Source: Devosia sediminis (GTDB taxonomy: Bacteria; Pseudomonadota; Alphaproteobacteria; Rhizobiales; Devosiaceae). Taken from it: 64,000 nt of DNA. Positions 46,742 to 55,292 of this stretch are shown piece by piece; the first letter of the stretch is position 1; the number at the start of each line of letters is the position of its first letter. Under the pieces are notes generated by a model that ran no database searches, was not told the origin of the DNA, and was given only the letters and a program-made list of their open reading frames with translations. The position numbers and the translations under genes are program-made. The stretch spans positions 372,001 to 436,000 of the forward strand of contig NZ_JAEKMH010000003.1 in the NCBI RefSeq assembly GCF_016411825.1, given 5' to 3'.

Positions 46742-47700
46742 CAGCGTCTCCCGATCCGGATGCGCGGATCGAGCGCGACATAGGCAAGGTCGACGAGCAG
46801 ATTGACCACCAGAAAGTTGAAGGCGATGAAGAGGATCGTGCCCTGCACCAGCGCATAGTCGCGCTGGGTGATGGCGTCGAGCACGAGGCGCCCGAGACCG
46901 GGCAGCGCAAAGATCTGTTCGACGATGACGGCGCCACCGAGGAGATAACCGAACTCGACGCCGCACAGCGTCACCACGGGGATGAGCGCATTGGGTAGCG
47001 CATGGCGCCAGATGACGCTCATCGGCGAAGCGCCCTTGGAGCGGGCGGTGCGCACATAGTCGTCGCTGAGCACATCGAGCATGGCCGAGCGCGAAATGCG
47101 GGTGACGGATGCGGCGAAGGCAAAGCCGAGGGTGATGGCCGGGAAGATCAGTTGCGCGATGCTGGCCAGCGGATCGACAAAGAGCGGCGTGAAGGTGCCC
47201 ATGGCCGGCACGAAGCCGAAAAACACCGAAAGCACATAGATGATGAGAATGCCGATGACGAAGCTCGGCGTCGACTGGCCGAGCATGGCCAGGACGCGCA
47301 CAACGAGATCGCTCGGCCGTTCATTGCGCGTGGCGGCCAGGACGCCGAGCGGAATGCCGACGCAAAGCGAAATGGTCATCGACATCAGCGCCAGTTGCAG
47401 CGTCAGCGGGAAGCGCTCGAGGATGACCGTGAGGACAGGCTTGCCGTAGATCGAGGAAATGCCCAGGTCGCCCTGGAACAGGCCACCGAGCCAGCGCAGG
47501 TACTGGCTCCAGACCGGCTGGTCGATGCCGAAATAGGCGGCCAGTGACTCCCGTTGCGCGGGAGTGAGCAGCCCCGCTTCGGTGCCGAGCATGGCGGTGA
47601 TCGCATCGCCCGGCACCAGCCGGATCGAGACGAAGACCAGGATGGAGACCCCCAGAAGGATCAGGGGAAAGGTCAGCAGACGCTGAACCACATAGCTCAT
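46741..47700 (-). CDS. Peptide ABC transporter permease (DppB/YejB type)
   Basis: A 319-aa permease with the DppB marks YVVQRLLTFPLILLGVSILVF, RLVPGDAI, GIDQPVWSQYLRWLGGLFQG, DYVRTARSKGAS and FALPGLGRLVLDAI. It is preceded by the binding-protein gene and a strong hairpin. Confidence 0.93.
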   Translation of the reverse strand: MSYVVQRLLTFPLILLGVSILVFVSIRLVPGDAITAMLGTEAGLLTPAQRESLAAYFGIDQPVWSQYLRWLGGLFQGDLGISSIYGKPVLTVILERFPLTLQLALMSMTISLCVGIPLGVLAATRNERPSDLVVRVLAMLGQSTPSFVIGILIIYVLSVFFGFVPAMGTFTPLFVDPLASIAQLIFPAITLGFAFAASVTRISRSAMLDVLSDDYVRTARSKGASPMSVIWRHALPNALIPVVTLCGVEFGYLLGGAVIVEQIFALPGLGRLVLDAITQRDYALVQGTILFIAFNFLVVNLLVDLAYVALDPRIRIGRR

Positions 47701-47721
47701 GAAATTCGATCCGTTGGGGCA

Positions 47722-47743
47722 GGCCGGCCCCGAAGGGCCGGCC
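47722..47743 (-). terminator. GC-rich tetraloop hairpin between binding protein and permease genes
   Basis: GGCCGGCCC and GGGCCGGCC form a perfect 9-bp stem; in the transcript (minus strand) the loop is UUCG, an especially stable tetraloop. It lies 10 bp after the binding-protein stop. Such hairpins partly stop transcription or protect the upstream mRNA, so that binding protein is made in excess over permeases. Confidence 0.7.
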
Positions 47744-47752
47744 CGGAGGCGA

Positions 47753-49267
47753 TTACTCTACAGTGACGTCGACGAGACCGAAAAGCGTGCCCGTCGGCGA
47801 CGGCTCGAAACCGGTGACGGTGTTGAGCTGAGCGGTGTAGCCATAGCTGGTGGAGAGCCAGAGCCAGGGGGCCTGCTCGGCCAGGTGGCGTTCGAACTCC
47901 TGGAAGATTTCCACGCGTTTGGCCGGATCGGTCTCGGCCTGGCCCTGCTTCATCAGGCTGTCGAGCGTGTCGTCGACGAAGTTTGAAACCTTCAAGAGGT
48001 TCCCGTCCTTGGTGAAGTAGCGGTTGTACATCGGATAGGGGTCGGGACGGCCGCCATTGAGCGCCACGGCCATGTCGAAATTGCCGGCGAGCCAGGTATC
48101 GACATAGACGTTGAGTTCCATCATCTCGATTTCGAGATTGACGCCAATCTCGGCCAATTGGGCCTGCAGCACCTGCGCTTCCGATGCGGCGACGGGCGGC
48201 TCGCCGGTCGCGGCGATCACCTTGGCAGTGAAGCCATCGACACCCGCTTCGGCCATCAGTGCCTTGGCCTTTTCGAGGTCCTGCGTGTAGCAGAAGAGGC
48301 TGTTCGGATCCTGGGCAAAGGCCGGCATGGTGAGGGGGCCGGTCACCACGCCTTCACCGGCCAGCGCCGCATCGATGATGGCCTGGCGGTCGATGGCGCA
48401 GCTCATGGCCTGGCGGACCTTGAGATTGTCCATCGGCGGGCGCGACGGGTTGAGCTGCAGCACGTTATAGGCGAGCTGGCCGACGCGGTTGAGCTGCAGG
48501 TTTGCTTCGTTCGGCACGAGCGTGGCGACCAGCGGATCGTTGAGCAGCGCGAAATCGGTCTGCCCGGTGCGGAGCGAAGCCAGGATCGCCATTTCGTCGG
48601 GCAGGACGGAGATGGTGATGCCATCGAGCGCGACGTCGCCGCCGGCCCAGTCGGGGTTGGCCGACAGCACTTCGCGCGAATTGGGCTCCCAACTGTCGAG
48701 AATGAAGGGGCCCGAGCCGATGGCCTCGGTGCCGATAGTGCCCGCTTCGATTTCCGACGCCGGGACGATGGCGGCGTTGATTGTCGCCATGGCAACGAGG
48801 ATCGGCACGTCGGCGGTCGAGAGGTTGAACACGACGGTGGTGTCATCAGGGGTGTCGATGCTCTCGATCGACAGGAAATTCGATCGTGCGGCGGCGGCGG
48901 TCTCTTCGTCGAGCAGGCGCTCGAACGAGGCCTTGACGTCGGCCGAGGTCACCTGTGCGCCATTGGTGAATTTGGCATTGGGGTCGAGCGTGAAAGTCAG
49001 GGTCTTGGCGTCCTCGGCGAATTCCCATTCCGTGGCGATCGCCGGCACCACATTGAGCTCGGGGTCGAGGCGGACGAGCGGTTCATAGATCAGCTCGAGC
49101 AGGCGCAGCGAGGAAAAGGCGGTCTGCTTGTGCGGATCGAGACCGGTAGCGTCCTGCGACCAGGCCATGCGCAATTCGGCCGCCTGCGCCGGCAGCGCGA
49201 CGCTGACCGAGGTCAAGGCGGTGGCCAGGGCCAGGCCAGCCAGAAGGTTCTTGGAAAGATGCATCAT
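47753..49267 (-). CDS. Peptide ABC transporter substrate-binding protein (family 5)
   Basis: A 504-aa periplasmic binding protein of the DppA/OppA family. A signal peptide (LLAGLALATALTSVSVALPA) is cleaved near AQA-AE. Family marks are TGLDPHKQTAF, IYEPLVRLDPELNVVPAIA and GSGPFILDSW. It is the first gene of the transporter operon leading to anmK. A dipeptide or muropeptide ligand is likely; the sequence does not decide which. Confidence 0.92.
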   Translation of the reverse strand: MMHLSKNLLAGLALATALTSVSVALPAQAAELRMAWSQDATGLDPHKQTAFSSLRLLELIYEPLVRLDPELNVVPAIATEWEFAEDAKTLTFTLDPNAKFTNGAQVTSADVKASFERLLDEETAAAARSNFLSIESIDTPDDTTVVFNLSTADVPILVAMATINAAIVPASEIEAGTIGTEAIGSGPFILDSWEPNSREVLSANPDWAGGDVALDGITISVLPDEMAILASLRTGQTDFALLNDPLVATLVPNEANLQLNRVGQLAYNVLQLNPSRPPMDNLKVRQAMSCAIDRQAIIDAALAGEGVVTGPLTMPAFAQDPNSLFCYTQDLEKAKALMAEAGVDGFTAKVIAATGEPPVAASEAQVLQAQLAEIGVNLEIEMMELNVYVDTWLAGNFDMAVALNGGRPDPYPMYNRYFTKDGNLLKVSNFVDDTLDSLMKQGQAETDPAKRVEIFQEFERHLAEQAPWLWLSTSYGYTAQLNTVTGFEPSPTGTLFGLVDVTVE

Positions 49268-49417
49268 CGAATTCCCTCACTGTTGAGCCGGCCCCACTCC
49301 GAGAGGCCGTGCAAAGGTCGTGTGGCGCAGGCCTTCGGCACGGTTCCCTCGCCCGGCTGCGCCAACCTCCGTGACAAACCTATGAAGTCCCCGCTGCCCC
49401 TGTCAATTATTTTCACG

Positions 49418-49448
49418 ATTGAAATTTGCGCTGAACTTTTGTTTCAAT
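49418..49448. promoter_or_regulatory. Dyad in the divergent promoter region upstream of the first RpiR gene
   Basis: ATTGAAA (49418-49424) and TTTCAAT (49442-49448) form a perfect 7-bp inverted repeat with a 17-bp spacer, between the binding-protein gene (minus) and the RpiR gene (plus). It is AT-rich in a GC-rich context and is the likely operator or promoter element. The rest of 49268-49529 shows nothing else. Confidence 0.5.
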
Positions 49449-49529
49449 AGGCGGCCGGGCGAAGCACGGATAGGGTCGCGCCGATTCAGCGCCGGAGGGC
49501 AGGCGCCGGGGCCGGAGAGAGGGGTTGTC

Positions 49530-50381
49530 TTGGGCATACAATCGAGCATCGAGGCGTCCGCCGATAAGTTCACGCCCGCCATGCAGCGCGTCGCCTCGGT
49601 GATCCGCGAACGGCCGCGCATCGTGCTTGACCAGACCATTTCCGAACTGGCCGAAAGCTGCGGCACCTCGGTCGCGTCGGTTGTCCGCTTCTGCCGCGCC
49701 CTGGGCCTGTCCGGTTATGCGCAATTGCGCATGCGCCTCGCGACCGAGCTGGGCAAGGAAGCCGCACAATTCGGCTCCGACCTGATGCTGGGCGCGGAAA
49801 TTGCTCAGTCCGATACCTTGCAGGAAATGGCGTCCAAGGTCGCGTCGCTCGAAATCCTCGCCATCGACGAAACCGTTTCCGGCCTCGACTATGGCGCCCT
49901 CGAACGCGTCGTCGCGGCGCTCGATGGGGCCGAGCGCATCCTGATGTTCGGCATCGGCGCCAGCCAGTTCGTGGCGCAGGACCTGCATCACAAGCTGTTC
50001 CGCATTGGCCGCAACGCCTTCCTCCTGGCCGATCCGCACGAGGCCTGGACGGCGGCGCTGCTGTCGCCGCCCCGCACCGTGGCCCTGGGATTTTCCCATT
50101 CCGGCAGCACTGCCGATACGGTGCGGTTTCTGGAAATCGCCCGTCAGGCCGGCGCGCTGACGGTGGCGCTAACCGGGGCGCCGGATTCTCCATTGGCCAA
50201 AGCCGCCGACGAGCGTCTTGTCAGCCGCGCCCGGGAAAGCCGCCTCCGCGCCGGCGCCATGGTCAGCCGTATCGCGCAACTGGCCATTGTCGATTGCCTT
50301 TTCCTCGGCGTGGCCAGCCAGCGCTACGAGCAGACGGTCGATGCGCTGAAACGCACACGGGACGTGACGCATCCGAAGTAG
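49530..50381 (+). CDS. RpiR/MurR-family regulator (HTH plus SIS domain)
   Basis: A 283-aa regulator. The N-terminal RpiR HTH has ISELAESCGTSVASVVRFCR and the C-terminal SIS domain has MFGIGASQFVAQDLHHKL and ALGFSHSGSTADTVRFLEIA, which bind phosphosugars. No ATG fits; the TTG at 49530 behind GAGAGGGG gives the normal N terminus. It is divergent from the peptide-transporter/anmK operon and probably controls it, possibly in response to MurNAc-6-phosphate or GlcNAc-6-phosphate (inference). Confidence 0.85.
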   Translation: MGIQSSIEASADKFTPAMQRVASVIRERPRIVLDQTISELAESCGTSVASVVRFCRALGLSGYAQLRMRLATELGKEAAQFGSDLMLGAEIAQSDTLQEMASKVASLEILAIDETVSGLDYGALERVVAALDGAERILMFGIGASQFVAQDLHHKLFRIGRNAFLLADPHEAWTAALLSPPRTVALGFSHSGSTADTVRFLEIARQAGALTVALTGAPDSPLAKAADERLVSRARESRLRAGAMVSRIAQLAIVDCLFLGVASQRYEQTVDALKRTRDVTHPK

Positions 50382-50419
50382 ACGGGCTTGTCTCTGGTCA
50401 GGCACGAAATCACACCCAT

Positions 50420-50492
50420 CGTCACCACCCGGCTTGACCGGGTGGTCCATGCCGCGGCGAGATGAATTGCCCGGTCGAGCCGGGCAATGACG
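50420..50492. repeat. REP-like double hairpin
   Basis: Two palindromes, ACCACCCGG-CTTGA-CCGGGTGGT (50424-50446) and ATTGCCCGG-TCGAG-CCGGGCAAT (50466-50488), are enclosed by CGTCA/TGACG. This is the pattern of alphaproteobacterial REP-type intergenic repeats. It lies between the convergent RpiR and epimerase genes and probably acts as a two-way terminator. Confidence 0.75.
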
Positions 50493-50517
50493 AAGGAGGT
50501 GTAAGCGCCCGGCTGGT

Positions 50518-51504
50518 CTATCCACCCCAAAGCGGCGATGCACCCGTTTCGATCAGCCCGCCGCGATAGACCAGTCCACCATCCCTATCCGCAGCCAGCA
50601 GCAAGGGACCGTCGAGATCGACCCAGCGCGCCCGTGATGCCAGCAGCCGTGCCGGAAACATGGAGAGCGAGGTCGAAACCATGCAGCCCACCATGATCGA
50701 CAGGCCCAGCTCGTCAGCGCGCTTCGCCACGGCCAGGGCCTCGGTGAGGCCACCTGTCTTGTCGAGCTTGATATTGACCGCGTCATAGCGCCCGACCAGC
50801 CTTTCGAGCCCGTCCAGCGCATGCACGCTTTCGTCGGCGCAGATCGGCACCAGATGCTTGATGTCAGCCAAGGCGGCGTCATTGCCCGAGGGCAGGGGCT
50901 GCTCCACCAGTTCGACGCCGCAGTGCCGGCAGACATCGAGCAGCACGCCGAGGTCATCGACATGCCAGCCCTCATTGGCATCGACCACGAGGCGCGTATC
51001 TGGCGCTGCGGCGCGCACCGCACCCAGCCGTTCCGCATCGCCCGGCGCACCGAGCTTGATCTTGAGGAGCGGCAGATGCGCTGCTTTGGCAGCCGCCTCG
51101 GCCATGGCGTCGGGCGAGCCGAGGCTGATGGTGAAGGCGGTTTCGATTTTTTCGGCCAGGGTGACGCCCGCCAGGTCTGCGACCGTCCGGCCCGCCAGTT
51201 TCGCTTCGAGGTCCCAGAAGGCGCAGTCGAGCGCGTTGCGCGCCGCGCCGGGCGGCAGCGCCTGTTGCAGCTCGAGGCGTGTCATGCCTCTGGCTATGGC
51301 TGGTCCGAGCGCCTCAATGGCGGCCAAGGTCGTTTCCGGCGTCTCGCCATAGCGGCCATAAGGCGTGCATTCGCCCCGTCCGACGGCACCGTCCCGCTCT
51401 AGGGCCACCGAGACCACCACGGCTTCGGTCTTGCTGCCCCGGGCAATGGTGAAATGCCCGGCGATCGGGAAGGCCTCGATGGCCGCGGAGAGTCTGGTGG
51501 TCAT
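50518..51504 (-). CDS. L-Ala-D/L-Glu epimerase (dipeptide epimerase)
   Basis: A 328-aa enolase-superfamily enzyme of the muconate-lactonising subgroup. Catalytic lysines are in LLKIKLG (KxK) and in NIKLDKTGGL. Metal ligands are D in VVDANEGW, E in VELVEQPLP and D in CADES. The set matches AE epimerases such as YcjG, which convert L-Ala-D-Glu from murein peptides to L-Ala-L-Glu. It is the last gene of the second peptide-transporter operon, 3 bp after an ATPase gene, which supports a murein-peptide role. Confidence 0.9.
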   Translation of the reverse strand: MTTRLSAAIEAFPIAGHFTIARGSKTEAVVVSVALERDGAVGRGECTPYGRYGETPETTLAAIEALGPAIARGMTRLELQQALPPGAARNALDCAFWDLEAKLAGRTVADLAGVTLAEKIETAFTISLGSPDAMAEAAAKAAHLPLLKIKLGAPGDAERLGAVRAAAPDTRLVVDANEGWHVDDLGVLLDVCRHCGVELVEQPLPSGNDAALADIKHLVPICADESVHALDGLERLVGRYDAVNIKLDKTGGLTEALAVAKRADELGLSIMVGCMVSTSLSMFPARLLASRARWVDLDGPLLLAADRDGGLVYRGGLIETGASPLWGG

Positions 51505-51507
51505 GTC

Positions 51508-52413
51508 TCAGGCCGGCATGGGGCGGAAGAAGTGGTTTTCGCCCACCTGGCTGACTTCAGGTTGCGCCAGCGCCGCCTGCTGGCGGATTTCCTCGATCCG
51601 GCCAAGTTCGTCGGCAAATCGGATGTCGTCAAAGCGCCGGTCCGGATCCGGCACGGCCGAGAGCAAGAGGCGCGTATACGGGTGGCGCGGGTCGTCCAGC
51701 ACCTTGTCGACAGCGCCCCATTCCACGATCTGCCCGGCATACATGACCATGATGTCGTCGGCGACATAGCGGGCCGTGGCGATGTCATGGGTGATGTAGA
51801 GCAAGGCCAGCTTCAGCTCGGCCTTCATGTCGTTGAGCAGGTTCAGGATGCCCTGCCGCACCGAGACGTCGAGCATCGAGGTTGGCTCGTCGGCCACGAT
51901 CACCTGCGGGTTCACCGCCAATGCCCTGGCGATAGAGATGCGCTGCCGCTGCCCGCCCGACAGTTCATGCGGAAATTTGGGCATGATCAGCTTGGGGTCG
52001 AGTTTGACCCGTTCGAGCAGTTCGACAATGGCTGCCTGTCGCTGGGCGGCCGTGAGCCCCCTTTGGTGCAGCTTCAGGGGGCGCTCGAGATGGTAGCGGA
52101 TGGTATGCGTCGGGTTGAGCGACGAAAACGGATCCTGGAACACCATCTGCAGGGAAGAGCGATAGTCCCGCAGCGCCTTGCTGTCAGCTTTGCCCAAAGG
52201 CGCGCCGCGGAACATCAGCCGGCCTTCGTCAGGGGTATATTCGCGCATGATGAGGCGGGCTGCCGTGGTCTTGCCCGAACCGGATTCGCCCACCAGTGCC
52301 AGTGTGCGGCCCGGATAAAGGGCGAAGCTCACCGCGCGGGCGGCATAGACCGGCTTGTCGGCGCGGCCGAAAACCTTCGAGACATTGTCGAGGGCGAGAA
52401 TGGGATCGCTCAT
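51508..52413 (-). CDS. Oligopeptide ABC transporter ATP-binding protein (DppF/OppF type)
   Basis: A 301-aa ATPase with [50 protein letters not shown] and YITHDIATA. The C-terminal oligopeptide-transporter extension (HPYTRLLLSAVPDPDRRFDD) is present. It overlaps the OppD-type gene by 4 bp. Confidence 0.92.
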   Translation of the reverse strand: MSDPILALDNVSKVFGRADKPVYAARAVSFALYPGRTLALVGESGSGKTTAARLIMREYTPDEGRLMFRGAPLGKADSKALRDYRSSLQMVFQDPFSSLNPTHTIRYHLERPLKLHQRGLTAAQRQAAIVELLERVKLDPKLIMPKFPHELSGGQRQRISIARALAVNPQVIVADEPTSMLDVSVRQGILNLLNDMKAELKLALLYITHDIATARYVADDIMVMYAGQIVEWGAVDKVLDDPRHPYTRLLLSAVPDPDRRFDDIRFADELGRIEEIRQQAALAQPEVSQVGENHFFRPMPA

Positions 52414-53228
52414 GACGAGGCCTCCACGCGAGTCTGTTCGCCACGGAGCTTGGGCATCGAGGCCCAGAGCTTCTTGGTATAGGCGTGCTGGGGCCGGCGG
52501 TAGATCGTCTGGGCGTCGTTGACCTCGACCAGTTCACCTTCGAGCATGATGCCGATGCGGTCGCTGACCTGCACCATCAGCCCCAGGTCATGGGTGATGA
52601 ACAGCACCGCAAAACCGAGCTTCTTGCGCAGCACGTCGATGCGCTGCAGGATTTCGCGCTGCACCACCACGTCCAGCGCCGTGGTCGGCTCATCCATGAT
52701 CAGCAGTTTCGGATTGAGCGCAAGGCAGATGGCGATGACGATGCGCTGCCGCATGCCGCCCGAGCATTGATGCGGGTAGGAATCGAGCCGCTCCGGCGCA
52801 ATGTCCACGAGCTTCAGAAGTTCGGTGGCGCGAGCCCGGGCATCGGCGCGGCTGATCGGGCCATGGGCCCGCAGCACGTCGTAGAACTGCGTCTCGATGG
52901 TCAGCACCGGGTTGAGCGAATTCATGGCGCTCTGGAACACCATGGCGACCTCGCGCCAGCGGAATTTCCGCAATTCCTCGTCCGAGAGATCGAGCACATT
53001 GCGCCCGCCCACCAGGATTTCGCTGCCCGTGCGGATCAGCGCCGGCGGACGGTGCAGGCGGCTGACGGCAAAGGCGATGGTCGACTTGCCGCAACCTGAT
53101 TCACCGGCAAGGCCGAAGAACTCGCCGGGGGCAATGTCGAAGCTGACATTCTTGACCGCGTGGAAATCGGCTTCCGAGCCGACATAGTCGATGTTGAGAT
53201 TGCGAACGGAAAGGACGGGCGTGGTCAC
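52410..53228 (-). CDS. Oligopeptide ABC transporter ATP-binding protein (DppD/OppD type)
   Basis: A 272-aa ATPase with [50 protein letters not shown] and FITHDLGLM. It starts at a GTG (53228) that overlaps the permease stop (GTGA); the longer open frame upstream is a shadow of the permease gene. It pairs with the following OppF-type subunit. Confidence 0.92.
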   Translation of the reverse strand: MTTPVLSVRNLNIDYVGSEADFHAVKNVSFDIAPGEFFGLAGESGCGKSTIAFAVSRLHRPPALIRTGSEILVGGRNVLDLSDEELRKFRWREVAMVFQSAMNSLNPVLTIETQFYDVLRAHGPISRADARARATELLKLVDIAPERLDSYPHQCSGGMRQRIVIAICLALNPKLLIMDEPTTALDVVVQREILQRIDVLRKKLGFAVLFITHDLGLMVQVSDRIGIMLEGELVEVNDAQTIYRRPQHAYTKKLWASMPKLRGEQTRVEASS

Positions 53229-54112
53229 AGCTTGCCCTCCCCGATGCGCACCATGCGGGTCCAGCGATTGAGCATGCCGCCGGTCCGGAGACGCGGATTG
53301 GCGATCTCGTCGATGGCGAAGTTGATGAGCGCGAGGCCAAGGCCGAGGAAAGCCAGGGCAAAACACGGCGAGAGCAGGTCCCACCAGGCGCCGACCGAGA
53401 GAGCCGCCGCGTTCTGCGCATTATAAAGCATGATCCCCCACGAGACGGTGTTGGGATCACCGAGGCCCAGGAATTCCAGCGTCGCCTCGGTGATGACGGC
53501 AAAGATCACCGATCCGATGAAGTTGATACCGACGATGGAAATGAGGTTCGGAAAAATCTCGAACAGCATGATGCGCCAGCTCGGTTCGCCCAGCATTTCT
53601 GCCGATTTGACGAAGTCGCGCTGACGGATCGAGAGCGTTTCCGAGCGGGTGACGCGCACGCCCCAGGCCCAGGACGTCAAGCCAAGGATGATGGCGATGA
53701 CGAGCGGGCTGGCCTGGCCGATGAACGCGGCCAGCACCAGGAGCAGCGGCAGGTTGGGGACGACCAGCACCATATTGGTGAAGAAGTTGATGACCTCGTC
53801 GACCACGCCACCTTTGTAGCCGGCAATGATGCCCAGCACCGTGCCGATGATGGTGATCATCAGCCCCGCGCCAAAGCCCACGGCCAGCGACACGCGGGCA
53901 CCATAGACGAGACGCGCGAAGACGTCGTGCCCGAGCCGTGTCGTGCCCAGCCAGTGGTCCCAGCTCGGCGGCTGGTGCGGGCGGCCGACGCGCTTGACCG
54001 GGCTGTATTCGGTCAGGAGCGGCGCAAAGATCGCCACAAGGAGGATGATGGTCAGGATGACAAGGCCGGTCATGGCCTTCTTGTTCTGCAGGAGCTGGCT
54101 GATGAGCTTCAT
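53225..54112 (-). CDS. Oligopeptide ABC transporter permease (DppC type)
   Basis: A 295-aa permease: N-terminal NKKAMTGLVILTIILLVAIF, LGTTRLGHDVFARLVYGARV and an EAA loop with DFVKSAEMLGEPSWRIM. The ATG at 54112 gives the normal N terminus. It lies 4 bp after the DppB-type gene. Confidence 0.92.
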   Translation of the reverse strand: MKLISQLLQNKKAMTGLVILTIILLVAIFAPLLTEYSPVKRVGRPHQPPSWDHWLGTTRLGHDVFARLVYGARVSLAVGFGAGLMITIIGTVLGIIAGYKGGVVDEVINFFTNMVLVVPNLPLLLVLAAFIGQASPLVIAIILGLTSWAWGVRVTRSETLSIRQRDFVKSAEMLGEPSWRIMLFEIFPNLISIVGINFIGSVIFAVITEATLEFLGLGDPNTVSWGIMLYNAQNAAALSVGAWWDLLSPCFALAFLGLGLALINFAIDEIANPRLRTGGMLNRWTRMVRIGEGKL

Positions 54113-54116
54113 CGCG

Positions 54117-55094
54117 TCAGGCCTTCTTGAGACGCGGATCGAGCAGCACATAGCTCAGATCGACGACGAAATTGGAAACGAGCATGGCGGCAGTCATGAT
54201 CAGCAACTGGCCCTGGATCACAGGATAGTCGCGGGCGATGATCGCCTGGTAGAGCGTGTTGCCGAGGCCCGGATAGTTGAACACCACTTCGGTGACCAGC
54301 GACCCACCGAGAATGGTGCCGATGGCGATGGCTAGGCTCGATACGGTGGGCAAGAGCGCGTTGCGCGCCGCATACCAGAGCATGACATTGTTGTCCGAGA
54401 GGCCCTTGGCCCGGGCCATGACGATATAGTCTTCGCCCAGGAGGTTGATCATGTTGTTGCGCATGGTCACGGCGAAGCCGCCCGTCAGCACAAAGACCAG
54501 CGTCAGCATGGGCAGGGTGCCGTGGTAGAGGACACTGGAAATATACTGCCAGTTCCAGGCGGGATCGATCAGCGGATTGGCGGCATAGCCGTTGGGGAAC
54601 CAGCGCAGCGTATAGCCGAAGATGAAGAGCATGATCAGCGACACGACCACGGCCGGCACCGAGCTCGAGAAGATCGCGCCCAGCGAAATCACCGAGTCCA
54701 CCGCGCGACCCCGGCGCCAGGCGGCGAAGATGCCGAGGAAGCTGCCGAGGGTAAAGCTGATGACGGTGGCAATGCCCATCAGGCCCACGGTCCAGATCAG
54801 TGCGCGTCCGAGCAGCTCCGTGACCGGCAGCGGGAAATACTTGATCGAGCGGCCGAGGTCGCCGGTAAACACGCTCTTGAGATAGGCGAAATACTGTTCG
54901 TGCAGCGGCGCATCGATAAAGCCGAAAGTCAGCTTGAGCGCATTGAGGTTCTCGAGGCTGAGCTCGGACCCGGCACTGGCGAACATGATCTGGATCGGAT
55001 CGCCCGGCATCAGCCTGGGCAGGAAGAAATTGATGGTCGCGGCGACAAGAAAGGCCGCGAGATAGAACGCCAGTCGCCGCAGCAAAAAGGCCAT
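54117..55094 (-). CDS. Oligopeptide ABC transporter permease (DppB type)
   Basis: A 325-aa permease: AFLLRRLAFYLAAFLVAATI, RLMPGDPIQIMFA, FGFIDAPLHEQYFAYLKSVF, DYIVMARAKGLSDNNVML and FNYPGLGNTLYQAI. The ATG at 55094 follows GGGAGA; the longer ORF start lacks a ribosome site. It follows the binding-protein gene after a REP-like repeat. Confidence 0.92.
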   Translation of the reverse strand: MAFLLRRLAFYLAAFLVAATINFFLPRLMPGDPIQIMFASAGSELSLENLNALKLTFGFIDAPLHEQYFAYLKSVFTGDLGRSIKYFPLPVTELLGRALIWTVGLMGIATVISFTLGSFLGIFAAWRRGRAVDSVISLGAIFSSSVPAVVVSLIMLFIFGYTLRWFPNGYAANPLIDPAWNWQYISSVLYHGTLPMLTLVFVLTGGFAVTMRNNMINLLGEDYIVMARAKGLSDNNVMLWYAARNALLPTVSSLAIAIGTILGGSLVTEVVFNYPGLGNTLYQAIIARDYPVIQGQLLIMTAAMLVSNFVVDLSYVLLDPRLKKA

Positions 55095-55146
55095 GGTGAA
55101 ATTCTCCCGGGGCAAGTGAGAACAGCTAAGGCGTTCAATCCCCAAT

Positions 55147-55216
55147 TGTCACCCCGGCGAAGGCCGGGGCCCATCTTGAGATCTCAGGATGGATCCCGGC
55201 CTTCGCCGGGATGACA
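55147..55216. repeat. REP-like long inverted repeat
   Basis: Two 29-bp arms (55147-55175 and 55188-55216) are inverted copies with three differences, separated by 12 bp. Each arm is itself a palindrome around CCCGGCGAAGGCCGGG. This repeat type is scattered in many alphaproteobacterial genomes. It lies between the binding-protein and permease genes, where the hairpin would lower downstream expression. The rest of 55095-55292 shows nothing. Confidence 0.8.
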
Positions 55217-55292
55217 GTCTGCGTTGGTGGATGCCCTGTGCTCGAGCAGCCAGAATGGAGGAGCGCAGCTCGCGCTCCTCCGGGTTGAGTAT

